Shown one piece after another: positions 30,282 through 38,865 of a DNA stretch of 64,000 bases. Location: the NCBI RefSeq assembly GCF_000308875.1, contig NZ_BAGL01000059.1, forward strand, positions 1-64,000, written 5' to 3'. A model generated the notes under the pieces. The model searched no databases. It was not told the DNA's origin and saw only the letters and a program-made list of their open reading frames with translations. How positions within the stretch are numbered: the stretch's first letter is position 1; every line of letters begins with the position of its first letter. A program made the translations under genes and the position numbers. The DNA is from Nocardia transvalensis NBRC 15921. Lineage in GTDB: Bacteria > Actinomycetota > Actinomycetes > Mycobacteriales > Mycobacteriaceae.

Positions 30282-31106
30282 ATGACCAGGCGCACCGCTC
30301 TCGCTCTCGCCGCGCTGTCCGGCCTGGCGCTGCTGGGCGCCGGGCCCGCCCACGCCGACGAGCCCGAATACTATCTGGCAGTGGGTGATTCGCTGTCCGT
30401 CGGTTCTCAGCCGGGCAGAGGCCCCACTGACGAGGGCTATCCCGACCGTCTCTACGAGGCTCTGCGGGAGCGCCACCCGGACCTGCGTCTGGTGAAGCTG
30501 GGCTGCGGCGGCGAGACCACCACGACCATGCTGGAGGGCGGAATCTGCCGGTACCCCGAAGGGTCTCAGATGGACGCGGCGGTCGCCTTCTTGAGGCAGC
30601 ACGCCGGCCGCGTCGCCTACGTCACCCTCGACATGGGGGCCAACAACACCAATTGCGTTCTGCACGGCGATCTCTCCTGTACGGCACAGGGCGGCGCGGC
30701 GCTGCTCCCCGAGCTGTGGCGGATCGCCGCGAGGCTGCGGCAGGCGGGCGGCGACACCCCGGTCTACGCCGCGATGACGTACTACGACCCGGGCCTGGCC
30801 GCCTGGACGAGCGGCGACGTCGCCGGCCGGGCCGCGGCCGTGGCCTCGGTGCCCTTGGTGGACGTGTTCAACGCCGGGGAGCGAGGTGTGTACGGCGCCA
30901 ACGGTTTCGCGATCGCCGACGTCAACGCCGACTTCGATACGCACGACTTCGCCACCGTGGTGACCGATCCCCGGTACGGCACGGTCCCGCTGAACGTCGC
31001 CCGCATCTGCGCCTGGACCTACCAGTGCAGCGACAACGACGGCCACGCCACCGCGTCCGGGTACCGGCGGATCGCCGAGACGTTCCTGCCCGTCCTCACC
31101 CGCTGA
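30282..31106 (+). CDS. Secreted SGNH/GDSL hydrolase
   Basis: Esterase or lipase exported to the envelope, 274 residues. Signal peptide MTRRTALALAALSGLALLGAG-PAHA, cleaved near residue 25. Block I is AVGDSLSVG with the nucleophile S37; KLGCGGETTTTM and DMGANNTNC match blocks II and III (Gly and Asn of the oxyanion hole); DNDGHATASGY carries the catalytic Asp/His of block V. Several Cys suggest disulfides. ATG 30282 is chosen because the longer frame from 30021 overlaps the DUF574 gene upstream. Convergent with the LIP lipase. Confidence 0.92.
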   Translation: MTRRTALALAALSGLALLGAGPAHADEPEYYLAVGDSLSVGSQPGRGPTDEGYPDRLYEALRERHPDLRLVKLGCGGETTTTMLEGGICRYPEGSQMDAAVAFLRQHAGRVAYVTLDMGANNTNCVLHGDLSCTAQGGAALLPELWRIAARLRQAGGDTPVYAAMTYYDPGLAAWTSGDVAGRAAAVASVPLVDVFNAGERGVYGANGFAIADVNADFDTHDFATVVTDPRYGTVPLNVARICAWTYQCSDNDGHATASGYRRIAETFLPVLTR

Positions 31107-31123
31107 CCGCCCTCGCCGGTTAC

Positions 31124-32467
31124 TCACCGGGGACAGCCGTCCGGCGCGGGAAGGCCGTGCAGCCGATCGTCCAGCCAGGTCATGGCGGGGACGAAACTCG
31201 TGGCCATGCCGACGATGTGTTCGCCGAGGACGCTCGTGTACTGGGCGGTCGCGCCGAGACGGCATTGTTCGTCGAACAGCGCCCGGGCGCCGGCGGCCGG
31301 GATCCAGAATTCCTGTTCGCCGTTGACGATGGCGAGCGGCGTCGCCGAACGCCGGTCCGGCATGCGCGTGGCGTCGAGGATCTCGCGGGCGAGGGGGGAA
31401 TGCAGCGGATCGGTGATATTCGCCGCGATATCGATGGGAAGGCTCGCGGCGCCCGGTACGGCGATGACCGCGATACAGGAATCCTTGAGCGGCGAGGTGG
31501 CGATCCATTGCGCCAGATGATTCATCCTCGCCAGTATTTCGGGCCTTTCCCGGGCAATGCCGAAGACGGCGGCCAGGAAGAACGAGGAGGCGAAATTGCC
31601 GTTCATGGTGTGGGTGAGCATCTCGAAATCGGCGGGCACCCCGCCCGCCGCCGCACCGGCGACGACCGGAGTGAGTTCCGGCGCGTACGCCCCCAGGAGT
31701 TTCGCCGCCGCGACCGTGGCGATCGCACCGCCGGAATAGCCGAACAGCGCGAAGCGGCTGTCCCCCAGCTCGTCCGGCTCGGCGGCCCGCGCGGCGCGGA
31801 TCGCGTCCAGGACCGCGTGGCCCGCCACGTAGGGCTCGGCGTACGCCATGCGGGGGCCTTCGTGGTCCGGCAGCAGCACCGCGTACCCCCGCGACAGCGC
31901 CAGGTGGGTCACGGGCGGGACGAATTCGGTCGGGCCCGTCTGCGGCGACAGCCCCGCGGCCATGGTGTGGCCGGGGGTGCACGCCCGGCCGAGGCCGTCG
32001 ATCGCCACGTTGTTCACGACGACCGGCCGCGGGCCCCCGCCGGACCAGGCGGCCGCCGGAACGACCAGCGTGGCGGTCCCGAAGGACGGCGCGTCGTGCG
32101 CGTCGGCCGTCCGGAACTTGACCTGGACCGCCCGCCGCACCGGAACCACCAGCAGCGGGGCCGCGGTCCGGGTGACATCCCTGGTCTCGATGATCTGCCC
32201 GGCCGCCATGCCGTCCAGCCCGGCCGGCCACTCGTCGAAGAAGGCGTCGCCCGCCGCGGCGGGCATGACGGCCGCGCGCAGCGCCTCCGGGTCGGGCCCG
32301 ATCGCCGGAGGCGGCACCACCCCGTCGACGACGTCCGGCAGGGTCGGGGCCGGGGCCGGGTCGGCGACGGCCGGACTGGCGGCAATCAGACTCACGAGCG
32401 ACAGGGCGGCAATCACCCAGCGCGACAACGGCGTGCGCGCTGTGCGGCAACGCTCGACGACGGACAT
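31124..32467 (-). CDS. Secreted lipase, LIP family (PF03583)
   Basis: 447 residues. Signal peptide: basic MSVVERCRTARTPLSRW then VIAALSLVSLIAASPAVA. Alpha/beta-hydrolase of the secretory lipase family: PVVVNNVAIDGLGRACTPGH in the oxyanion region, FALFGYSGGAIATVAAAKLL with the nucleophile Ser of GYSGG, and the terminal GEHIVGM with the likely catalytic His. Natural substrates are probably triacylglycerols or esters. ATG 32467 has GGAGG at 5 bases; the GTG two codons upstream overlaps that site. Confidence 0.92.
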   Translation of the reverse strand: MSVVERCRTARTPLSRWVIAALSLVSLIAASPAVADPAPAPTLPDVVDGVVPPPAIGPDPEALRAAVMPAAAGDAFFDEWPAGLDGMAAGQIIETRDVTRTAAPLLVVPVRRAVQVKFRTADAHDAPSFGTATLVVPAAAWSGGGPRPVVVNNVAIDGLGRACTPGHTMAAGLSPQTGPTEFVPPVTHLALSRGYAVLLPDHEGPRMAYAEPYVAGHAVLDAIRAARAAEPDELGDSRFALFGYSGGAIATVAAAKLLGAYAPELTPVVAGAAAGGVPADFEMLTHTMNGNFASSFFLAAVFGIARERPEILARMNHLAQWIATSPLKDSCIAVIAVPGAASLPIDIAANITDPLHSPLAREILDATRMPDRRSATPLAIVNGEQEFWIPAAGARALFDEQCRLGATAQYTSVLGEHIVGMATSFVPAMTWLDDRLHGLPAPDGCPR

Positions 32468-32724
32468 CCCCACCTCCTGAGACGAGTGGCGGCGCCCCCG
32501 TCATCGACTGCCGCACCAGCCGTTTCGATCCCCTGCCGACCGTGCGATACGCAGCAACGTAGGACCGCCGCCGCTCGCGGTCAAGGACCGAGAGAGCCCC
32601 TCCCCTAGGGGTTTTCCCCGGAACGATCGGCGATTCGGGGCCGAATCGGCCGTCCGTAGCGGACAGCGAGCAACTCGCCGATCGCCGGACGACATCGCAC
32701 GCCGAGCGGTAACGAACGGGTTGG

Positions 32725-32730
32725 TAGGTT
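32725..32730 (+). promoter_or_regulatory. -10 box TAGGTT of the thioesterase gene (leaderless)
   Basis: TAGGTT, 6 bases, GTG 32737. No ribosome binding site is present. Confidence 0.45.
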
Positions 32731-32736
32731 GGCCCG

Positions 32737-33552
32737 GTGACACTCGAGCAGGCGGCCATCGATCCCTACTACCTGTCGGCCGGGTCCGGCGAGGACGGCG
32801 CCGAGCGCTATCGGGCGACCGAGTCCACCGTGAGCGTGTGGGCCGCGACCATGCAGCACGGCGCGCCGCCGTCCGCGCTGCTGGGCCGGGCGGTCGAGCG
32901 GTGCGCTCCCCGTGCGGACGCGCGGGTGGCGCGGCTGACCATGGAGATCCTGGGCCCGATTCCGGTCGCCGAGATCGACGTGCGCGCCTGGGTCGAACGG
33001 CCCGGCAAACGGGTCGAGATGGTCGCCGCCGAACTCGTCGCCGCGCGGCCCGACGGCTCCCGTCGCGTCGTCGCCACCGCCCGCGCGTGGCGCATCGCGA
33101 CCTCGGACACCGCCGCGGTCGCCTCGGCCGGAATCACTCCCCTGCCACCGATTTCCGCTACGGCGGGCGTCGATCCGACGATTCCGTCGGGGTGGGACGG
33201 CGGCTACCTGAAGACGGTGGATCTGCGGACCATCAGCGGCGGCCGGCGGGTGTGGGTGCGCCCGCTGACGGTCGTGGTCGACGACGAGCCGATGAGCCCG
33301 CTGGTCCGCACCCTGGCCGTCGCGGATATCGCCAACGGCGTAGGCGCGCAATTGGATCCGGTGGACTGGACGTTCCTCAACACCGATCTCACCGTCACCC
33401 TCTTCCGGGCCCCCGAGGGCGAGTGGATCGGCCTGGACGTGCAGACCTCCCTCGGCCCCGACGGCATCGGCACGGTGGCCACGGTGCTGCACGACGAGCA
33501 GGGTCCGCTGGGCCGGGCGCTCCAGACCCTCGAGGTGCGCGCCCGCGACTGA
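32737..33552 (+). CDS. Acyl-CoA thioesterase family protein
   Basis: 271 residues with a double hot-dog layout. First half: ATMQHGAPPSALLGRAVERCAP (substrate loop with His), RLTMEILGPIPVAEIDVRAWVERPGKRVEMVAAEL. Second half: WTFLNTDLTVTLFRAPEGEWIGLDVQTSLGPDGIGTVATVLHDEQGPLGRALQTLEVR, the typical end of TesB-like actinobacterial proteins. Expected to hydrolyse acyl-CoA; chain length unknown. Confidence 0.88.
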   Translation: MTLEQAAIDPYYLSAGSGEDGAERYRATESTVSVWAATMQHGAPPSALLGRAVERCAPRADARVARLTMEILGPIPVAEIDVRAWVERPGKRVEMVAAELVAARPDGSRRVVATARAWRIATSDTAAVASAGITPLPPISATAGVDPTIPSGWDGGYLKTVDLRTISGGRRVWVRPLTVVVDDEPMSPLVRTLAVADIANGVGAQLDPVDWTFLNTDLTVTLFRAPEGEWIGLDVQTSLGPDGIGTVATVLHDEQGPLGRALQTLEVRARD

Positions 33553-33840
33553 CCCGCGGAGTTATTTCTTTGCCGTCGCGGCCGTACCGTGGAAAATATC
33601 GACAGATATCTTCGGGACCTACGACCCTATCGCTCGCACGGCGTCGGACGGATCATGTTCGTATTTTTCCGGGCCGTCGGTCCCTATTCGTAATTCGGTG
33701 AATGGCGAACACCCCTTGACACCCCTATATTCGGGCATTCCGGTTCCGGATGCTGGGGCGATCCGAAATGAGCGGGACAGTTGCAATCACACTTTCTTCC
33801 AACCGTATCCCGTTGCGGCGGAAGGTGTTAGAACAGGACA
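33553..33840. other. 288-bp intergenic region of lower GC
   Basis: Contains a perfect 14-bp dyad ATATC-GACA-GATAT (33597-33610) and TTGACA at 33716-33721 without a well-placed -10 partner. No gene is supported. The base composition is clearly more AT-rich than its surroundings. Confidence 0.4.
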
Positions 33841-34248
33841 GTGAACGAGCATCCGAGCGAACTTCGATTCATGCGGACATTGACACACCCGCCCGAGAAG
33901 GTGTGGTGCGTACTCACCCAGACCCGGCACGTCGGCCGGTGGTATCCGCTGCCCGTCGTCGACCTCGACCCCGTTCCCGGCGGGGCGGTCCGATTCGACG
34001 ACGGGCAGGGCGCGCTCCGCGACGGCGTGGTCACCGCGGCGGAACAACCGCGGCGGTTCGAATTCACCGACGCCGACGTCGTGCTGCGCTTCGACCTGCG
34101 CCCGCAGGACCACGGCTGCGTCCTGGTGGTCACCCTCCGGCTCACCGCGCCCTATCCGGCCCCCGGCACCTGCCGGCACTGGTGGAAGCGCCTGGACACG
34201 CTGGAGACACTGCTCGCCGACGAGGCGCCCGTCGCCGCCGGATCGTGA
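33841..34248 (+). CDS. SRPBCC (AHSA1-like) domain protein
   Basis: 135 residues from GTG 33841. FMRTLTHPPEKVWCVLTQTRHVGRWYP is the START-like AHSA1 opening (family pattern: hydrophobic strand, pEkVW, lt...l..W); GAVRFDDGQGALRDGVVTAAEQPRRFEFT and LRFDLRPQDHGCVLVVTLRL follow as strands, and a C-terminal helix WWKRLDTLETLLAD. Binds small hydrophobic ligands in other cases; role here unknown. Confidence 0.85.
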   Translation: MNEHPSELRFMRTLTHPPEKVWCVLTQTRHVGRWYPLPVVDLDPVPGGAVRFDDGQGALRDGVVTAAEQPRRFEFTDADVVLRFDLRPQDHGCVLVVTLRLTAPYPAPGTCRHWWKRLDTLETLLADEAPVAAGS

Positions 34249-34322
34249 CGCGGTTCGAGCAGGCGAAACGCCGCACTTCCCATCAGTAACGGGCCGCCTC
34301 TCCAGGACTACCGTAAGGATTT

Positions 34323-34613
34323 ATGTCGACCAGGGATATGACGGTGACCGTAACCGTGGACGAAGCCGAATGGGACCGCCTGCACGACGCGGCCGAATGC
34401 GCCGGAATGAGCGTGGACACCTATATCGCGTGGGGCGTCAAGATCTTGGCGGCGCAGACGCAGATCGGCAAACCCTCACGCCTCGACGACATCCGCCGCC
34501 TGCGGGCCGCGCCGCGCCCGCTGGACGCGATCGACGAACCCGAATCGCTGGCGTGGACCGAGACCTTCGCCGAACGCCTCTCCCACCGCACCGCCCAGTT
34601 CCGCAACGACTGA
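34323..34613 (+). CDS. Hypothetical protein, possible ribbon-helix-helix
   Basis: 96 residues. MTVTVTVDEAEWDRLHDAAECAGMSVDTYIAWGVKIL has the strand-helix-helix order and hydrophobic spacing of ribbon-helix-helix DNA-binding proteins, followed by a charged tail. No toxin gene is adjacent, so an antitoxin role is not supported. TACCGT 8 bases upstream and AAGGA before the ATG are both possible start signals. Confidence 0.6.
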   Translation: MSTRDMTVTVTVDEAEWDRLHDAAECAGMSVDTYIAWGVKILAAQTQIGKPSRLDDIRRLRAAPRPLDAIDEPESLAWTETFAERLSHRTAQFRND

Positions 34614-34624
34614 CCGGGCGCGCC

Positions 34625-35455
34625 CTACCTCTTGCGACCCACCGCCGCATAGCCCGCCGCGGGCGGTTCGGAGCCGTCGCCGGGCAATGCCGTCACGGAC
34701 GACCGCGGGTCCTGCCCGCCCGCATGCCAGGAATCGATCGCCACGATTCCGGGCTCGATCAGGTCCATCTCCCGGAAGAATCGCGAAACACCCTCGTAGG
34801 TGCGGGCTTCCATCTCGATACCGCTCGCCCGGTACGCCTGCACCGTGCCCTCGACCATCCCGGGATCGAAATCCGTGGTCAGATGCGTCATCACCAGATA
34901 CGACCCGGACGGCAGCGGCGCCAGCAGCGTATCGATGATGTCGTAGATCTGTTCGCCGGGAACGAAGTGGCACAGCGCGATCAGGCTCAGCGCGACGGGC
35001 TTGCCGAAATCCAGCGTCTGCCGCACCGCCGGATCGGCCAGGATGCCTTCGGGATCGGTCACATCGGCCTGGACGTAGCGAGTCACGCCCTCCCGCGTAC
35101 CGATCAGCAACGCCCGGGCGTGCGCGAGCACGATCGGATCGTTGTCGACGTACACCACCCGCGCGTCGGGCGCGACCTCCTGCGCGATCTGGTGCAGATT
35201 CGGCGCGGTCGGAATGCCGGTACCGATATCGAGGAACTGCCGGATGCCGGACTCGGCCGCTAGCTGCCGGATCGCGCGCGCCATGAACGCGCGATTGCCG
35301 CGGGCCACCGCCCGCACCGAGGGAATGGCCTGCTCGATCCGCGCCGCGGCCTCCCGGTCGGCGTCGTAGTTGTCCTTGCCGCCGAGGAAATAGTCGTAGA
35401 TGCGGGCACTGTGTGCTTGATCCTGGTTGACATCCACCGGTTCGAAATCCGACAC
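34625..35455 (-). CDS. SAM-dependent methyltransferase, DUF574 family
   Basis: 276 residues. SARIYDYFLGGKDNYDADREAAARI is the DUF574 signature; FLDIGTGIPTAPNLHQIAQEV is motif I and VVYVDNDPIVLAHARALL motif II. Clear paralogue of the gene at 29224, though the two are only moderately alike outside the motifs. Convergent with the small RHH-like gene (11-bp gap). Substrate unknown. Confidence 0.92.
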   Translation of the reverse strand: MSDFEPVDVNQDQAHSARIYDYFLGGKDNYDADREAAARIEQAIPSVRAVARGNRAFMARAIRQLAAESGIRQFLDIGTGIPTAPNLHQIAQEVAPDARVVYVDNDPIVLAHARALLIGTREGVTRYVQADVTDPEGILADPAVRQTLDFGKPVALSLIALCHFVPGEQIYDIIDTLLAPLPSGSYLVMTHLTTDFDPGMVEGTVQAYRASGIEMEARTYEGVSRFFREMDLIEPGIVAIDSWHAGGQDPRSSVTALPGDGSEPPAAGYAAVGRKR

Positions 35456-35525
35456 GGTGACGAGTTAACCACTCCGGCCGCGCAAACACCGCGCGATCGC
35501 CGGGACGGCACCACCGGGAGCGGGT

Positions 35526-36434
35526 TCAGGCGCCGAACTCGGCGTGCAATTCGGGCAGGAAACCGGCGAGATGGTGCATCTCCTGGCCGCAGTGCAGCAG
35601 CAGATCACGGCCCAGGTCCAGGCCGAGGACCAGGTCGCCGGGATCGACGGAGGCGCCGCGCTCGACCGCACGCACCGCCTGCGGGAGGTCGGGGGCGTGC
35701 AGGCCGCGCAGGTTGAGGTGGAAGCGGCTGCGCATCTCGCAGCCGCCGTCGATCGGGCGCACCTGATGAGCGAGCCAGCCCAGGTCGACCGGCGCGATCG
35801 CGCTGCCCACCCGCCCGAAGACCACCGTATGCCCGGCCGGGACGGCGAATCCGTGCGCGACCGGATCCTGGAAGGCGATCGCCAGTTGCTGGAGTTTGGG
35901 GCCGACGTACTCGTCGACATAGGAGATATTGCCGATGTACCTGTCCCGGTCGGGAATCCGCGCCGCGGTCCGGTCCTCCGCCAGGGCCGCGAACAGGTGC
36001 GCGTCGGGATGCCACAACTTGTAGCGGGCCGGTTCGGTCGAATGCCAGCCGAACCACCAATCCCACATCGCGGCGGTGACCCGCGGCATCTCGGTTCGCA
36101 CCGCGACCCACACCACGCCCGCCGCGGTCTGCCCGTAGCCGGTCTCGATCGCCGAGTAGCCGTCGGCGGCGAGATCGGTTGTCAGCGTGGCGAAGTCCGG
36201 GACGAGATCCGGCGCGACCGGCGGCCCGGCGAACGCGGCGGCCACCGGCTCCGGCGGCGGTGCGGTGCGGTCGGCCATGAACCTCGCGTAGGGCAGGGCG
36301 GCGTCCTCCGCCGAATACCCGTGGTAGCGGGCGTTGTCCGGACTCGCGGCGGCGCGACCGGCCGTCCACGCGACGCCGGCGGCAGCGGCCAGCGTCAGCG
36401 CGGCGCGGCGGCCGAAACGGTTCTCTCCCGACAT
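35526..36434 (-). CDS. DAPG-hydrolase (PhlG)-family protein, exported
   Basis: 302 residues. RRAALTLAAAAGVAWTAGRAAA is a Tat-like signal (GRRAAL with a mild hydrophobic core). The domain carries WDWWFGWHSTEPARYKLWHPDAHL, the metal-ligand His/Glu region of phloroglucinol hydrolases such as PhlG and phloretin hydrolase, and later CEMRSRFHLN and HHLAGFLPELHAEF. These enzymes cleave a C-C bond to an acyl-phloroglucinol using zinc. The gene starts 3 bp after the MMPL transporter stop, so the pair is one operon; substrate unknown. Confidence 0.85.
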   Translation of the reverse strand: MSGENRFGRRAALTLAAAAGVAWTAGRAAASPDNARYHGYSAEDAALPYARFMADRTAPPPEPVAAAFAGPPVAPDLVPDFATLTTDLAADGYSAIETGYGQTAAGVVWVAVRTEMPRVTAAMWDWWFGWHSTEPARYKLWHPDAHLFAALAEDRTAARIPDRDRYIGNISYVDEYVGPKLQQLAIAFQDPVAHGFAVPAGHTVVFGRVGSAIAPVDLGWLAHQVRPIDGGCEMRSRFHLNLRGLHAPDLPQAVRAVERGASVDPGDLVLGLDLGRDLLLHCGQEMHHLAGFLPELHAEFGA

Positions 36435-36437
36435 GCG

Positions 36438-38624
36438 TTACTCGACCTTCTGACGTTGTGGCACAACGTCTCTCGTGGAGACGGGATCGCCGAGGCCGGC
36501 CCGCTGCCGGATCCTCTTCATCCATTTGGGCGCCCACCAGCAGTCGTCGCCGAGGAGTTTCATGGTGGCGGGGACGAGGAGCATGCGCAGGACGGTGGCG
36601 TCGATGAACAGCGCGGCGATCATGCCGTAGGCGATGTACTGCATCATCACGAGGTCGGAGAAGGCGAAGGCGCCGGTGACCACGAGCAGGATGAGGGCGG
36701 CGGCGGTGATGATGCGGCCGGTCTGGGCGGTGCCGATGCGGACGGCTTCGGTGGTGCTCGCGCCTTGGGTGCGGGCTTCGACCATGCGGGAGAGCAGGAA
36801 GACCTCGTAGTCGGTGGACAGGCCGTAGATGATCGCGATGATCAGGACCAGGACCGGTGACATGATCGGTTGTGGTGTGAACTCGAGTAGTCCGGCGGCG
36901 TGTCCGTCGACGAAGATCCAGGTGAGGATGCCGAGGGTGGAGCCGAGGCCGAGCGCGCTCATGAGGGCGGCCTTGATCGGCAGGACGAGTGAGCCGAAGG
37001 TCAGGAACATCAGCAGGGTGGTGACGAGTACGACGAGCGCGATCATCAGCGGCATGCGCGACAGCAGCGCGTCGATACTGTCCTTCTCCATCGCGCGCTG
37101 ACCGGCGACCATCAGGTGCACGCCCTCGGGCATGGGCAGGGCGCGCAGCTCGTCGATGACCGCGTCGGGGTCGGCGTCGTCGCTCAGCGTCGCCTCGGTG
37201 GTCCACGCGGTGGAGCCGTCGGGCGGCGCGTCCGGTGTCGGGAAATCGGCTGTCAGCCCCTCGACGTCGTTGGCCTGCCGGAGGACCCCGTAGATCTCGG
37301 TGGGTTCGTCGGTCTCGATGACGAGCTGGATCGGGTCGGTCTTGCGCAGCGGGAAGACCTCGTCGAACTTCTCCTGCGCGACGCGGGTCGGATTGTCCGG
37401 CGGCAGATAGGTTTCGCTGATGCCGCCGAACTTCAGGTTCTGCACCGGAATGATCAGCAACAGCAGCCCGACCACGATCGGGAGCGCGACCTTCAGCGGA
37501 CGTCGCATCACCCACTGGGCAGTGCGGCCCCAGAAGCCGTTCTCGATCTCCGCGGCGGTCTTGGTCCGGCGAAACCGGTTGAGCCCCAGCATATCCACGC
37601 GTGTGCCGAGGATGCCCAGCAGCGCCGGGAGAATCGTGACGGAGGCCAGCGCGGCCAGGAGTACGGTCGCGATGGTCGCGTAACCGATCGACTCGAGGAA
37701 GCCCTGCGGGAACAGCAGCATGCCGGAACTCGCCGCGATGATCATGATCGCGGAGAAGGCCACGGTGCGCCCGGCGGTCGTCACGGCGCGCCGCACGGCC
37801 CGGCTCGGCTCGTATCCGGCGGCGAGTTCCTCGCGGAAACGGCTCACGATGAACAGGCTGTAGTCGATGGCCAGGCCGAGGCCGATCATCGAGACCACGG
37901 CGCCGACGAACGAGTTCACCTCGGTGACCTTCGTGATCGCCATGACGATGCCGTTCGCGCCCAGCACCGTGAGACCTCCGATGATCAGCGGCAGCGCCGC
38001 GGCGACCACGCCGCCGAAGATGACGAACAGCAGCACCGCGACCGCCGGAACCGCCAGCATCTCCATGCGTTTCGTATCGGCGGAGATGGTGTCGTTCAGC
38101 GTGCCCGCGACGGCTTGCAGCCCGGCGACCTGGACGTCCACTCCCTCGATGTCGAAGGCACCGCGCACCTTCCGGAAGTTGTTCACCATCTCCGTGTCGT
38201 TGTCGCCGGTGATGGCGATCGAGGCGAAGGCGTACTTCTTGTCCTTGGATCCGAACAGCGACGGCGCCCATTGGCCGGTATCGGTTTTCCAGTAGGCGCC
38301 GTTGACCTTCGCGATCTCGGGGTGTTCCTGCGGCAATCTGTTGAGGCTGTCGGTGATCGCGCGGCCCCACGTGGGATCGTCGATGCTGCCGCCCTCGGGC
38401 GCGGTGTACAGGACGACCACATCGCTGTTGTGGTCGCGCCCGTACACCTCGTCCTTCAGCCGGGACGCGGTCGCCGACTGCGACCCCGGATCGTCCAGGC
38501 CGCCGGAACTCAGATGATCCGCCAAGCCGCTGCCGTAGGCGCCGAGCGCCAGCAGCACGGCCCCCAACACCCCGACCACGGCGAACCGCAACCGATAGAC
38601 GACCGCGCCCAATCGCTCGAACAC
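36438..38624 (-). CDS. MMPL family (RND-type) transporter
   Basis: 728 residues from GTG 38624. Two repeats of one membrane helix, a large periplasmic loop, and five further helices. The first MMPL core is VNSFVGAVVSMIGLGLAIDYSLFIVSRFREEL (GxxxDYxxF with the proton-relay Asp-Tyr) and the second is LVLIIAIIYGLSTDYEVFLLSRM. MMPL proteins export lipids or small hydrophobic compounds across the mycobacterial-type envelope. It is 3 bp upstream of the PhlG-like gene. AGGAG precedes the GTG; the frame from 38681 adds an unlikely Cys/Arg-rich head. Confidence 0.93.
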   Translation of the reverse strand: MFERLGAVVYRLRFAVVGVLGAVLLALGAYGSGLADHLSSGGLDDPGSQSATASRLKDEVYGRDHNSDVVVLYTAPEGGSIDDPTWGRAITDSLNRLPQEHPEIAKVNGAYWKTDTGQWAPSLFGSKDKKYAFASIAITGDNDTEMVNNFRKVRGAFDIEGVDVQVAGLQAVAGTLNDTISADTKRMEMLAVPAVAVLLFVIFGGVVAAALPLIIGGLTVLGANGIVMAITKVTEVNSFVGAVVSMIGLGLAIDYSLFIVSRFREELAAGYEPSRAVRRAVTTAGRTVAFSAIMIIAASSGMLLFPQGFLESIGYATIATVLLAALASVTILPALLGILGTRVDMLGLNRFRRTKTAAEIENGFWGRTAQWVMRRPLKVALPIVVGLLLLIIPVQNLKFGGISETYLPPDNPTRVAQEKFDEVFPLRKTDPIQLVIETDEPTEIYGVLRQANDVEGLTADFPTPDAPPDGSTAWTTEATLSDDADPDAVIDELRALPMPEGVHLMVAGQRAMEKDSIDALLSRMPLMIALVVLVTTLLMFLTFGSLVLPIKAALMSALGLGSTLGILTWIFVDGHAAGLLEFTPQPIMSPVLVLIIAIIYGLSTDYEVFLLSRMVEARTQGASTTEAVRIGTAQTGRIITAAALILLVVTGAFAFSDLVMMQYIAYGMIAALFIDATVLRMLLVPATMKLLGDDCWWAPKWMKRIRQRAGLGDPVSTRDVVPQRQKVE

Positions 38625-38817
38625 ACCGCTCCTCACATCACCTCGGCCGCGTCCACAGGACGCGCGACATCGACGATTCACCCCCTGCGCGAAGTAAGTA
38701 GCGAAACACCGGTCACCCAGCCGGGTTTCGAGAGCGCCCCCGCTCCGACGCGGGGCACCGCCACGCGACGCTACCGGCCCCGGCCCCGTCGACGCGTCGT
38801 CCCGAAGGCGAGTATCC

Positions 38818-38839
38818 GACTCCTACCGTGGTAGGAGTC
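38818..38839. repeat. Perfect 22-bp palindrome upstream of the MMPL operon
   Basis: GACTCCTACC-GT-GGTAGGAGTC sits 27 bases after the SDR-like stop and ~190 bp before the MMPL start, on a strand with no T run. A related half-site CCGGTAGGA follows at 38851. It is either an operator or a rho-independent-like terminator. Confidence 0.6.
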
Positions 38840-38865
38840 CACCCCGACGCCGGTAGGACACCAGG

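Noticed and set aside
30177..32759. 860-codon minus frame covering the SGNH and lipase genes
   Set aside because: It runs through two genes with clear active-site motifs in other frames; composition is Arg/Gly/Ala only.
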